Positions 26,610 to 34,586 of a stretch of 64,000 nt of DNA are shown here, piece by piece (position 1 is the first letter of the stretch; every line of letters starts with the position of its first letter). The DNA is from Bifidobacterium breve DSM 20213 = JCM 1192. GTDB lineage: Bacteria > Actinomycetota > Actinomycetes > Actinomycetales > Bifidobacteriaceae. The stretch covers positions 806,001 through 870,000 of the forward strand of contig NZ_AP012324.1 in the NCBI RefSeq assembly GCF_001025175.1. Reading direction: 5' to 3'. A program made the position numbers and the translations under genes. The notes below the pieces were generated by a model. It saw only the letters and a program-made list of their open reading frames with translations, was not told where the DNA came from and searched no databases.

Positions 26610-27017
26610 ATGGCAGATCAGATGCCCAAGGTGAATGCCGAATTCGGCACCACGCCCGTTATCGAGTTTCCGGCGCCCGAGGCCCCGAAGGGTCTCAAGG
26701 CCGTTGAGTTGGCTGAGGGCGACGGCCCGATGGTTCGTCGCGGCGACACCGTGACCGTGAACTACCACGGCGTGGTGTGGGGCAAGGACACCCCGTTCGA
26801 CTCCAGCTTCGACCGCCACCAGCCTGCCAGCTTCGGCATCGGCGTGGGTCAGGTCATCAAGGGTTGGGACCAGACTGTGCCGGGCCACAATGTGGGTTCC
26901 CGTCTCGTGGTGTCCATCCCACCGGAATACGGATACGGTTCCCGCGGCGTTCCGCAGGCCGGCATCGGCGGCGAGGACACGCTGGTATTCGTCATCGACA
27001 TCATTTCCACCCGCTGA
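26610..27017 (+). CDS. FKBP-type peptidyl-prolyl cis-trans isomerase
   Basis: A 135-residue single-domain FKBP: GDTVTVNYHGVVWGKDTPFDSSFDRHQPASFGIGVGQVIKGWDQTVPGHNVGSRLVVSIPPEYGYG, with the binding-pocket aromatic and aspartate positions intact, and a final TLVFVIDIIS strand. No signal peptide, so it acts in the cytosol as a folding catalyst. Shine-Dalgarno GAAGGAGG precedes the ATG. It ends before an intrinsic terminator and upstream of greA, a pairing found in several actinobacteria. Confidence 0.95.
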   Translation: MADQMPKVNAEFGTTPVIEFPAPEAPKGLKAVELAEGDGPMVRRGDTVTVNYHGVVWGKDTPFDSSFDRHQPASFGIGVGQVIKGWDQTVPGHNVGSRLVVSIPPEYGYGSRGVPQAGIGGEDTLVFVIDIISTR

Positions 27018-27037
27018 CGCCTGTTCAGCATGTGACG

Positions 27038-27065
27038 AACGCCGGGGTCGCAGCCGGCGTTTTTG
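27038..27065 (+). terminator. Terminator between the FKBP gene and greA
   Basis: AACGCCGG pairs with CCGGCGTT (8 bp, 8-nt loop) and runs into TTTTTG. It separates the FKBP transcript from greA. Confidence 0.85.
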
Positions 27066-27114
27066 TTATAGATAACGTATCTTCATTCAGCATCAAACGG
27101 TTCAGGAGGACGAT

Positions 27115-27594
27115 ATGGCTGAGGACAAGGTCTACCTGCTGACGCAGGAAGCATATAACAAGATGAAGGAAGAGCTGGCCCATCGTGAGGGCGAGCTGCG
27201 TGAGGAAATCGCTCACAAGATTGCCGTGGCTCGTGCCGAGGGGGATCTGTCCGAGAATGGCGGTTATCAGGCCGCCCGCGAGGCGCAGAGCAAGAACGAA
27301 GGCCGTATCACCGAGCTCACCGTCAAGCTGCGCGACTCCAAGATTATCGAAAACGCTCCTGAGGGTACCGTGGGCAACGGTTCCGTGGTGACCATCGAGC
27401 TCAACGGCAACGAGATGACCTACGTGCTCGGCAGCCGTGACATCGTGGCCGGCACCGACTACGAGATCATGACCCCGGATTCCCCGATCGGCAGGGCCAT
27501 CGAGGGGGCCAAGGTGGGCGACACCGTCTCCTACACCGCACCGAACGGCCGTGAGCTGTCCGTGACCGTCAAGGCCGCCAAGCCGCTGGCCTAA
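27115..27594 (+). CDS. greA: Transcription elongation factor GreA
   Basis: A 159-residue protein that stimulates transcript cleavage in backtracked RNA polymerase. The N-terminal coiled coil contains YNKMKEELAHREGELREEIAHKIAVARAEGDLSENGGYQAAREAQSKNEGRI, with the acidic tip (GDLSEN) that enters the polymerase secondary channel. The C-terminal FKBP-like domain includes SPIGRAIEGAKVGDTVSYTAPNG. CAGGAGGA precedes the ATG. A long perfect hairpin terminator follows and is shared with the convergent hemolysin-III gene. Confidence 0.97.
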   Translation: MAEDKVYLLTQEAYNKMKEELAHREGELREEIAHKIAVARAEGDLSENGGYQAAREAQSKNEGRITELTVKLRDSKIIENAPEGTVGNGSVVTIELNGNEMTYVLGSRDIVAGTDYEIMTPDSPIGRAIEGAKVGDTVSYTAPNGRELSVTVKAAKPLA

Positions 27595-27610
27595 GTAGGC
27601 AGAAGCGCAT

Positions 27611-27657
27611 AGAGCAAGAGCCTGAAACCTCGTATTGAGGTTTCAGGCTCTTGCTCT
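27611..27657. terminator. Bidirectional terminator, 21-bp perfect stem
   Basis: A 21-bp perfect inverted repeat (27611-27631 and 27637-27657) with a 5-nt loop GTATT lies between the convergent greA and hemolysin-III genes. The stem outer half is A/T-rich on both sides, consistent with termination in both directions. Confidence 0.85.
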
Positions 27658-27678
27658 ATCGGCTCTCGCGCGTTGCGA

Positions 27679-28623
27679 TTAATGCCACAGTGCCACGATT
27701 ACCATATAGATCGCCACCATGTGGCAGGCATAGCCGGCTACGGTGCCGCAGTGGAAGATTTCATGGAATCCGAATACGCGCGGCCAGGGATCCGGCTTGC
27801 GCAGCGCGTAGACGATGGCGCCGAGGATATAGCAGGCACCGCCCGAGCACAACAGCACCACCACGGCGGGGCCCGCATACGGCGAATTCCAGAACATCAC
27901 CATATAGGCCAGACCATAAATGCCGAAGATGATGTACACCACCGTATATAGCCATCGCGGCGCATTGATCCAAATCACGTGGATGATGATGGCTATGACC
28001 GTGCATGCCCACATCGAAATAATGATGATATTGCGCCAGAATGGTTCCAGCGCGAATGAAACCGGCGTGTATGTGCCGGCGATGAGCAGAAAGATATTCA
28101 CATGGTCGATGCGGCGCAGCACATCGGTGACGCGGGGGCTCCAATCACCCAGATGGTAGCAGGCTGAATTGGTGAACAGCACCAACGATGATGTCATGAA
28201 TACGGCGCATGCCCATTTCAGACTGGCCCCGTGTGCCAGGCAGATCAGTACGATGCCTGCGGCCAAAGACAGGGGAGCGGCCACCGCATGAATCCAGCCG
28301 CGCATAGCGGGCTTCGGACGGCCGTGAACATCGAGACGAATCTTGCGCTCCACTTCCGCAGGGGCGATGCCCTCGATTTTCAGTGCCCGGTTCTCTGCCT
28401 TGGCCAGCGTGCGGCTGGCCTTCTCTTCGGCTTTGGCTCGAATGGCTTCGGCCCTGAACTGCGCCTTGACGCGTACTGCTTCCGCTTTGGCCTGCAGCGC
28501 CTGTTCGCGTGCCTCTATGACGGCCTGACGCTTCGTCTCGACATACGAGTCAGACGGTTCGTTGACGGCCTCGGAATTGGTCTGCTGGGTCGTTGCCATC
28601 TTGTCGTCGGTTGCTGATGCCAT
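27679..28623 (-). CDS. Hemolysin III / PAQR membrane protein with N-terminal coiled coil
   Basis: A 314-residue protein in two parts. Residues ~28-85 form a charged Ala/Lys/Glu/Arg heptad region (EAREQALQAKAEAVRVK, AEAIRAKAEEKASRTLAK) predicted to be a coiled coil. From ~108 on is a seven-helix PAQR/HlyIII domain with its metal-site motifs: SACYHLGDWSPRVTDVLRRIDH near TM2-3 and FHEIFHCGTVAGYACHMVAIY in the last helices. Bacterial members are called hemolysin III but are better described as PAQR hydrolase-like proteins. ATG 28623 follows CGAGGAATC. The coiled-coil extension is absent from the common 210-residue bacterial form. Two tandem dyads lie in the promoter. Confidence 0.85.
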   Translation of the reverse strand: MASATDDKMATTQQTNSEAVNEPSDSYVETKRQAVIEAREQALQAKAEAVRVKAQFRAEAIRAKAEEKASRTLAKAENRALKIEGIAPAEVERKIRLDVHGRPKPAMRGWIHAVAAPLSLAAGIVLICLAHGASLKWACAVFMTSSLVLFTNSACYHLGDWSPRVTDVLRRIDHVNIFLLIAGTYTPVSFALEPFWRNIIIISMWACTVIAIIIHVIWINAPRWLYTVVYIIFGIYGLAYMVMFWNSPYAGPAVVVLLCSGGACYILGAIVYALRKPDPWPRVFGFHEIFHCGTVAGYACHMVAIYMVIVALWH

Positions 28624-28659
28624 ATGATTCCTCGTTCCGCGCGAGCTGACGGTCATTCC

Positions 28660-28704
28660 TTACGTTTCCGTAACTTACGTTAGCGTAACCTACTGGATTG
28701 TCAA
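28660..28704 (-). promoter_or_regulatory. Promoter with tandem 14-bp dyads upstream of the hemolysin-III gene
   Basis: TTACGTTTCCGTAA (28660-28673) and TTACGTTAGCGTAA (28675-28688) are two dyads of the form TTACG-N4-CGTAA set 15 bp apart. On the minus strand TTGACA (28699-28704) and TAACGT (28677-28682) form a possible promoter with a 16-bp spacer, so the dyads cover the -10 region. This is the layout of a repressor site, for example TetR family; the regulator is not in the window. Confidence 0.6.
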
Positions 28705-28785
28705 TACCGACTCACCTGTAATTTATCATCAGATCACATCACGTAATTCGGCGATAAGCGGAACCTATCTGCGTATGATGGACAC

Positions 28786-30273
28786 ATGGCTGATTTTTCA
28801 CATATTCTCGCAACGCGCCCCGATTTCGACGACGACGACCGCGAATGGCTGCACCATCTCGTTGCCGACTGGCAGGTCATCGCCGATCTGAGCTTCGCTG
28901 ATCTGCTGTTGCTCGTGCAGAACGGCGACGGCAAGTACGTGGTTGCGGAACAGTGCCGCCCCTCCACCGTGATGACCCTACGCGGTGATGATGTGGTGGG
29001 AGACACCATGCCCGATGATATGACCGGTGAGCTGGACGCCGCCATGCAATCCAGCGTGGTGTTCCGTTCCACTGTGCTGCGTACCGTAGGCAAGGCCACG
29101 GTGTGCAATGTATACGCTCCGGTGCGGCACAATGGCAAGACGCTTGGCTTGGTGGTGCGTGAGACGAACATGGCCACGCGTGAATCCAATGGTCGCTACG
29201 AATCCGAAAGCATCAATGCCGGAAAGCAACTGTATGAGATGATTCCGCGCGGTCAATTCCCTTACAAGGATTCGGTGATGAGCCAGCGTCATATCGCGCG
29301 CGTGGCGGACGGCTTCATCATCCTCACCGTGGACGGCGTGGTGCGGTATGCCGCTCCCAACGCCATCAGCTGTTTCCGCCGTCTCGGCCTGCTCAATACC
29401 ATGCCCGGCCAATACCTGAGCGAGCTGGGCACCCAGCTACTCAAGGAGAACGATCCGGTGCCGGATACTTTGCCGCTGGTGCTGGCAGGCAAGGCGGCCG
29501 TTGACTCCGAGCTCAACGCCAACCGTTCCGCCGTCTCCATGAGATCGCTGCCGCTGTACGACAATAACGGCCGTGTCGGTGCGATTATCCTATGTCGTGA
29601 CGTCACCGAGCTGCGCCGTCGCGAGCAGGAACTGCAGACCAAGAACGCCACGATTTCCGAGATTCACCATCGTGTCAAGAACAATCTTCAGGCGGTTTCC
29701 GCGCTACTCAGGCTGCAGGCGCGCAAAACCCAGTCCGACGAGGTCAAGAAGGAACTGCAGGAGGCCCAGCGCCGTGTGCAGACCATCGCCATGGTGCACG
29801 AGGGGCTGAGCCAGACAGCCGATGAAGTGGTGGACTTTGACAAGGTGATTGCCAACCTGCTGCGCATGGCTGTGGATCTGGCAACCATGAAGGATCAGCA
29901 CATCGAAATCAATTACATGGGCAAATTCGGCATGATGCCCGCCCAAGACGCCACGCCGTTGTCTCTGGTGCTTACCGAGCTCATCACCAATTCCGTGGAG
30001 CATGGATTCGAGGGGCGCAAGGAGGGACATATCACGATCTCCGTGGGACGTTCCGGTCCGAACCTCAATGTGGTGGTCGAGGACGACGGTTCCGGCCTCG
30101 GCTCTGAAGAGCAGGGCGGCATGGCACGTTCCTCCGGTTCCGGCTTGGGTACGCAGATCATCAACACCTTCGTGACCAACGACTTCGGTGGTTCCGTGAA
30201 CTGGGAGTCTCGCCGCGAAGGCGGTACCCGTGTGGTGCTGGATATGAAGCTGCGTGCCGCACAGGACGAGTAA
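28786..30273 (+). CDS. pdtaS: PdtaS-like sensor histidine kinase (HisKA_2 type)
   Basis: A 495-residue soluble kinase with no membrane segment. N-terminal GAF-like His_kinase_N domain (residues ~5-150), a PAS domain (~165-280, ending IILCRDVTELRRREQEL), then the HisKA_2 dimerisation domain EIHHRVKNNLQAVSALLRLQ with the phospho-acceptor at His294/295, and an HATPase_c domain with N-box LVLTELITNSVEHGF and G-boxes VEDDGSGLG and GSGLGTQII. This matches actinobacterial PdtaS, whose partner is an ANTAR-type RNA-binding regulator; such a regulator is encoded at 59369-60157. It is transcribed alone, ending at a strong terminator. No clear Shine-Dalgarno. Confidence 0.88.
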   Translation: MADFSHILATRPDFDDDDREWLHHLVADWQVIADLSFADLLLLVQNGDGKYVVAEQCRPSTVMTLRGDDVVGDTMPDDMTGELDAAMQSSVVFRSTVLRTVGKATVCNVYAPVRHNGKTLGLVVRETNMATRESNGRYESESINAGKQLYEMIPRGQFPYKDSVMSQRHIARVADGFIILTVDGVVRYAAPNAISCFRRLGLLNTMPGQYLSELGTQLLKENDPVPDTLPLVLAGKAAVDSELNANRSAVSMRSLPLYDNNGRVGAIILCRDVTELRRREQELQTKNATISEIHHRVKNNLQAVSALLRLQARKTQSDEVKKELQEAQRRVQTIAMVHEGLSQTADEVVDFDKVIANLLRMAVDLATMKDQHIEINYMGKFGMMPAQDATPLSLVLTELITNSVEHGFEGRKEGHITISVGRSGPNLNVVVEDDGSGLGSEEQGGMARSSGSGLGTQIINTFVTNDFGGSVNWESRREGGTRVVLDMKLRAAQDE

Positions 30274-30285
30274 TAGCCCTAACGC

Positions 30286-30314
30286 AAAAACCCTCCCAAA
30301 CGGGAGGGTTTTGC
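30286..30314. terminator. Terminator between pdtaS-like gene and whiB1-like gene
   Basis: AAAACCCTCCC pairs with GGGAGGGTTTT (11 bp, 4-nt loop). The flanking A and T runs let it act on both convergent genes. Confidence 0.9.
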
Positions 30315-30331
30315 ATAAACAAGCAAAAATA

Positions 30332-30610
30332 TCAGATCTGCATCTGCATAGCCTGCGAACGGCGGGCGCGCATGGCACGGCGCTTCAGAGCGCGGCGCTC
30401 GTCTTCGCTCAGGCCGCCCCAGACGCCATAATCCTGATTGGTGTCCAATGCGCACTTGAGGCATGCATCAATCACCTTGCAGGTACGGCATACGGCCTTG
30501 GCCTCTTCAATCTGATTGTATGCGGCACCGGTGTTGCCCACCGGGAAGAACAGTTCCGGATCCTTGTCACGACATGCGGCCTTGGCTCGCCAATCAAAAG
30601 CGTTGCTCAT
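30332..30610 (-). CDS. whiB1: WhiB-family iron-sulfur regulator, WhiB1-like
   Basis: A 92-residue transcription factor. The four cluster-binding cysteines are C13, C41, C44 and C50 in the WhiB pattern C-xn-CxxC-x5-C, with an extra C53. The turn GVWGGLSEDERRALKRR is followed by an Arg-rich DNA-binding tail. DWRAKAACRDKDPELFFPVGN resembles WhiB1 of mycobacteria, an essential nitric-oxide-responsive partner of the primary sigma factor. Shine-Dalgarno GGGAGG precedes the ATG. A TTGAAA/TTACCT promoter is visible upstream on the minus strand. It is monocistronic and convergent with the PdtaS-like gene. Confidence 0.93.
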   Translation of the reverse strand: MSNAFDWRAKAACRDKDPELFFPVGNTGAAYNQIEEAKAVCRTCKVIDACLKCALDTNQDYGVWGGLSEDERRALKRRAMRARRSQAMQMQI

Positions 30611-30724
30611 TGCTTGCCTCCCTTAAAAGCCCTGTGGCTGATGTGATTTTCCTTAAGTCCTGTACAAGGTAACCACGAACCGGTGCGTTTTTCAAGAGGT
30701 TTTGCCCAGAAAAAAGCGGAGATT

Positions 30725-32629
30725 TTATGACGCGCACTGCACAAGGCATGCCGAGGCACCCGCAATCAGAACCGCGCGGCCAGGCGTGTCCAAATCCTCC
30801 TGCCTCATCGTGTTCACCAGCGATGATGGTATGCCCGCTACCAAATCTGCCGTTCGATCTCCGCAGGGGAACACAATGCGTGTGCTGCAATGGTCCGGGA
30901 CCCGTATGTGGCGGGGTGAGCGCACCGCGAATACCACGATAATGGACGAATCGGCAAGGGCTTGCCTGAACCGTACGGCCTGCGTATCGCAGCAGAGCGG
31001 ATCCAGCAGGTCGTCGGCGTCGTCAACCAGCCATATCAAACGTGGTGGTGCCGGTGCGATGCGCGTTGATGCGGCACTGAGCCGGGGACGATGCTCGGTC
31101 GTCGTGAGTCGTTGGCCCCTGTATAGACCGCTGATATGCAGCATCAGGCCGTCCATGGCACTTACCTGGCGGGCAATGACTTCGAGCAGCGTGGTTTTGC
31201 CCCGTCCCTGAGGTCCGATGATGGCGATATTGCCGCAGTCAAGGGGCACAACCGCATCGGTGAGTGTGATGCCGTTATCCGATAGACCAAACCGAATACG
31301 ATCCACCTGCCCGGATACCGGATGGTCTTGGACACTCCGTGGCAGGGGAGAGGTGAACAGTGATGGTCGCGAACGTGTCCCCACGAATTGGGCAGCGAAC
31401 GCGATTTGCCGGCAATATACATCGATATTGTCGGCTGGCGCGCATCTGAATGCCGTCACGTGTTCGCCGTCATTGCAGTAGGCGGCACCCGGTAGTGCGG
31501 GACTTATGGTCGCAGCTCTGGAATCGCCCAGCAGCTCGGTGGATTGTAATCCGTCTCGCACGCGCAGACAGATGCTAATGGCCATATTCGCTTTCATATC
31601 GGTGCTGACCTGACCAAGCGGATTCTGCGTGCAGGCGATTAGATGCATGCCCAGGGAGCGGCCAAGCGAGGCGATACGCACCAAGCGCGGCATGTAATCC
31701 GGCAGCTGGTCTTTCAGCGCATGGAATTCGTCGATGACCACGACAAGTCGAGGCGGTGCGTCGCGCATGTCATCAATATCGGATACATGCAGGTCGGCAG
31801 ACAGCTTTTCACGGCGGGTCAGTTCGGCTTCCAAGGCCTTGAGCGCCCGTGCGGCATGGGCCAGATCGAGATCGCAGACGCTTCCGATGGTGTGGGGCAG
31901 TTGCTCGAGTTTACGGAAAGCGGCACCGCCTTTGAAATCAAGAAAAACGAAATTAAGTTGATCCGGACCATTCATGGCCGCCAAAGCTAAGCACCAGCTT
32001 TGCAGCAGTACCGATTTGCCGGAGCCGGTGGTGCCGGCCACCAGAGCATGAGGGCCCTGCCTGTGCAGGTTGAGCATGAACGGGCCGGACGCGGTGACGC
32101 CAAGCGGCACATCGTAATCGGAAGGCTCAAGCCAGTTGCGGACTATGGTTCGCCAGCCAAGGCGGTCGAACGTCAGCAGGGATTCGATGGAGGGCGCATC
32201 GGAAGCGCAGAACATGTCGGCAGCGTCAGGGGAGGGGCCTCGGGGAGCGTGGTGTGTCTCAGTGGACTCGACAGGGCTTTGGGACGGTTCGACATATGGC
32301 AGCGGCAATGTGACGAGCATCGATGCAAGGCCACCGACGATGCCGGGAACCATGACTAGGGCAAACATCCATTGCCCGTGCAACGCCATCATTGCCAGCA
32401 TCATGATCTGTGCCACTATCGGGGCGGCCGCAACGAGCACCATCACGCGGGAGCGTGCGCCGCGCGGAGCGGTTGTGGCACCCTTTCTTGCAGGGGCCGG
32501 TAATGAACGATGAAATCGTATTGTGCGTTGCCGTTCACGAGTCATGCTTTCAGCGTGAATGAAGGATGCGCGTAGCGCAAGCGATAACGGGATATGTGGT
32601 TCCAGCTTGCCGGGCGTGCGTCGCGGCAC
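30725..32629 (-). CDS. EccC/FtsK-SpoIIIE-like double-ATPase membrane protein
   Basis: A 634-residue protein: two adjacent membrane segments (residues ~62-82 and ~88-108), then two FtsK/SpoIIIE-type ATPase domains. Domain 1 has LGVTASGPFMLNLHRQGPH, Walker A GTTGSGKS and Walker B LVVVIDEFHAL. Domain 2 has Walker A GPQGRGKT and a modified Walker B LIWLVDDADDL. The opening before Walker A is characteristic of EccC/EssC motors of type VII secretion rather than DNA-pumping FtsK. It lacks the third ATPase domain of EccC, and no WXG100, EccB, EccD or mycosin gene is visible nearby. Start is GTG 32629 or ATG 32545; neither has a good ribosome-binding site. It follows the LCP gene by 17 bp. Confidence 0.78.
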   Translation of the reverse strand: MPRRTPGKLEPHIPLSLALRASFIHAESMTRERQRTIRFHRSLPAPARKGATTAPRGARSRVMVLVAAAPIVAQIMMLAMMALHGQWMFALVMVPGIVGGLASMLVTLPLPYVEPSQSPVESTETHHAPRGPSPDAADMFCASDAPSIESLLTFDRLGWRTIVRNWLEPSDYDVPLGVTASGPFMLNLHRQGPHALVAGTTGSGKSVLLQSWCLALAAMNGPDQLNFVFLDFKGGAAFRKLEQLPHTIGSVCDLDLAHAARALKALEAELTRREKLSADLHVSDIDDMRDAPPRLVVVIDEFHALKDQLPDYMPRLVRIASLGRSLGMHLIACTQNPLGQVSTDMKANMAISICLRVRDGLQSTELLGDSRAATISPALPGAAYCNDGEHVTAFRCAPADNIDVYCRQIAFAAQFVGTRSRPSLFTSPLPRSVQDHPVSGQVDRIRFGLSDNGITLTDAVVPLDCGNIAIIGPQGRGKTTLLEVIARQVSAMDGLMLHISGLYRGQRLTTTEHRPRLSAASTRIAPAPPRLIWLVDDADDLLDPLCCDTQAVRFRQALADSSIIVVFAVRSPRHIRVPDHCSTRIVFPCGDRTADLVAGIPSSLVNTMRQEDLDTPGRAVLIAGASACLVQCAS

Positions 32630-32646
32630 GCTGATTGGCTGAATTA

Positions 32647-33981
32647 TCAGCTTTCGGCGAGTGTACCTACGGTTCCTGCGGCGTGGGTGCCCGCAGCCAG
32701 CTGGCTGAACAGTTCGGTGTTCTTGGCATCGTCAAGCAGCACGGAGGAGCCGACGCCATCCACGTAATAATCGGGATTGGACCAGTACACGCTGCCGGAT
32801 ATGCCCTTGCTTCCTGTGGCGTCTTTGAACGCCAACGCCATATTCACCAAGGTTAGCGGCGTGGTTTTCCCATCGACGGTAAGCGCACTCAAGCCGGCTT
32901 CAGCCATGGTCGTCACCGTCTTGGGATTGGTCAACGTCTCCTTGCTGGAGGCCTTCTTGACAATGGCGGAAATGACCTGACGCTGGCGGGCATTGCGGCC
33001 AAAATCGCCGGTGGCATCGGCATAACGCATACGAGAGAACGACAATGCAGTCGAACCGTCCGCGTTATGGCATCCAGCTGTCCAGTTCAGGCCGGAATAA
33101 GCATCCTGTACGTCCTGGTCGTAACACAATTCCACGCCGCCCAAAGCGTCTACGACCTTCTGCAAGCCTCCGAACTTGACCTGTGCCACATGATCGATTT
33201 TCTGTCCGGTCAACTGCTCTATCTCGCCGACCAAGGCCTTTTTGCCGACCAGCTGAGCCACGGCATTGATCTTCATGTATTGGTCGTCCACGTTCATCAA
33301 GGAGTCGCGCGGAATGGAAATCAGTGAACTGGGGCCGGATTTAGGCTTGGTCAGCACCAGAATCGTGTCGGTTCGGTATCCGCTGATATCGTCTACGCCA
33401 CCAAAGTTAGTGGAACCGTCACGCTCATCGGAACCGAGAATAAGCCAGGTGGAAGCCGGCGTGTCGGCTGCGGTGGTCAGCCAATCCGCTTTGTTGAGCT
33501 TGCCGTCCACCCAGCCCCAGGCGCCGAACACGGCGAGCACCAGTGCTGCGATAAGCAATATGACTGCGCCGATGACGCCATTGCGGACTTTATGACCACG
33601 GCCGCGTATCGCTATGGCGCTGTTGTGCCCGGACGTCATAGCTACCACGGGCGTTCTGGAGGGGGTGGCGGAGCGAATGACGGATGATGCCGGCGTGCTG
33701 GCATTGCGAGATGAGCCGGACGAGCGGCGTGCCTGCGTCGGTGGAATGCTTTGCGGCTGGGAGGAGGCCGAGGTGCTTCTGCGAGCGGATCGGTTCACAT
33801 TGGGGGAGAAGCTGGGCGGTATGCCGTTATCGTTGCCGCCGGCGGCTCTGGGTGTTCGCGACGATGATGAGGGAGTGATGGTACGTGGTGTCTGTGACGA
33901 TGCTCGTGAACGTCGGCCTGCCGAAGGAATAAAACTCGGCGGATTGATCTGCGGATCTGCCCCACCTGATTCCTGCGTCAT
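32647..33981 (-). CDS. LytR-CpsA-Psr (LCP) family cell-wall glycopolymer ligase
   Basis: A 444-residue type II membrane protein. The first ~130 residues are cytoplasmic, disordered and rich in Ser, Arg and Pro, with a repeated PPSF.P motif (NPPSFIPS, IPPSFSPN). One membrane segment follows (VIGAVILLIAALVLAVFGAWG, ~136-156), then the LCP domain: GYRTDTILVLTKPKSGPSSLISIPRDSLMNV, INAVAQLVGKKALVGEIEQLTGQKIDHVAQVKFGGLQKVVDALGGVELCYDQ, and SFSRMRYADATGDFGRNARQRQVI. LCP enzymes attach glycopolymers from lipid carriers to peptidoglycan. Upstream of the divergent whiB2 gene; part of an envelope gene block. Confidence 0.93.
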   Translation of the reverse strand: MTQESGGADPQINPPSFIPSAGRRSRASSQTPRTITPSSSSRTPRAAGGNDNGIPPSFSPNVNRSARRSTSASSQPQSIPPTQARRSSGSSRNASTPASSVIRSATPSRTPVVAMTSGHNSAIAIRGRGHKVRNGVIGAVILLIAALVLAVFGAWGWVDGKLNKADWLTTAADTPASTWLILGSDERDGSTNFGGVDDISGYRTDTILVLTKPKSGPSSLISIPRDSLMNVDDQYMKINAVAQLVGKKALVGEIEQLTGQKIDHVAQVKFGGLQKVVDALGGVELCYDQDVQDAYSGLNWTAGCHNADGSTALSFSRMRYADATGDFGRNARQRQVISAIVKKASSKETLTNPKTVTTMAEAGLSALTVDGKTTPLTLVNMALAFKDATGSKGISGSVYWSNPDYYVDGVGSSVLLDDAKNTELFSQLAAGTHAAGTVGTLAES

Positions 33982-34058
33982 GCAATCCTCCCAAAACTGC
34001 TCAATTTACTGAATGACACTTTTGCACATGCTGTGCCGTGCCATACCTAGGGAGCGCT

Positions 34059-34202
34059 GTTCCTGTGCAGGAACGGCACAATATTCATCTCAATTGGTTA
34101 TGGAGTGCAGTGCTCGGTGGACGGCATATAGCACATTGAGGCGGAAAAAACTGTAATGACACGAGACTTGATTTGACAAATTCCAAGTCACATGTGTGTA
34201 AT
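34059..34202 (+). promoter_or_regulatory. LCP-whiB2 intergenic region: palindrome and whiB2 promoter
   Basis: The 260-bp gap holds a perfect palindrome GTTCCTG-TG-CAGGAAC (34059-34074), overlapped by a second pairing TGTGCCGT (34032-34039) with ACGGCACA (34073-34080). Nearer whiB2, TTGACA (34173-34178) and TGTAAT (34197-34202), 18 bp apart, form a sigma70-like promoter. The palindrome could be a terminator-like hairpin or an operator for the divergent LCP gene. Confidence 0.55.
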
Positions 34203-34241
34203 TTGTGGGTACAAGTACAACTCATAGGCAAGGAGGGTCGC

Positions 34242-34541
34242 ATGTGGGGTGCGATTGACGATTCTGCCGAAGAGCCTTTGAATGAGTTGTGGGGACTGTT
34301 CAAGCCCGATGGTGATGTGTCTTGGCAGCACAAAGCATTGTGCGCACAGACCGATCCTGAAGCGTTCTTTCCGGAAAAAGGTGGTTCGACACGCGACGCC
34401 AAGCGCGTATGCGCCAAATGCGAAGTCCGCGAGCAATGCCTGAAATGGGCTATTGACCATGACGAGCGTTTTGGTATCTGGGGCGGTATGAGCGAGCGTG
34501 AACGCCGCCGGTATAAGAAGGACCACAGGGAACAGGCATAG
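34242..34541 (+). CDS. whiB2: WhiB-family regulator, WhiB2/WhmD-like
   Basis: A 99-residue iron-sulfur regulator. LNELWGLFKPDGDVSWQHKALCAQTDPEAFFPEKGGSTRDAKRVC is the WhiB2/WhmD signature, with cluster cysteines C34, C57, C60 and C66, followed by the turn FGIWGGMSERERRRYKK and a basic tail. WhmD/WhiB2 proteins control septation and cell division in mycobacteria and streptomycetes. ATG 34242 has CAAGGAGGG upstream; an upstream in-frame ATG lacks one and would add residues foreign to the family. It precedes the large glycosyltransferase by 45 bp and is divergent from the LCP gene, as in other actinobacterial envelope clusters. Confidence 0.95.
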   Translation: MWGAIDDSAEEPLNELWGLFKPDGDVSWQHKALCAQTDPEAFFPEKGGSTRDAKRVCAKCEVREQCLKWAIDHDERFGIWGGMSERERRRYKKDHREQA

Positions 34542-34586
34542 CTATATGCACGGCCACTTCAAGGTCAGTGCGTACACTGGGAGTTT

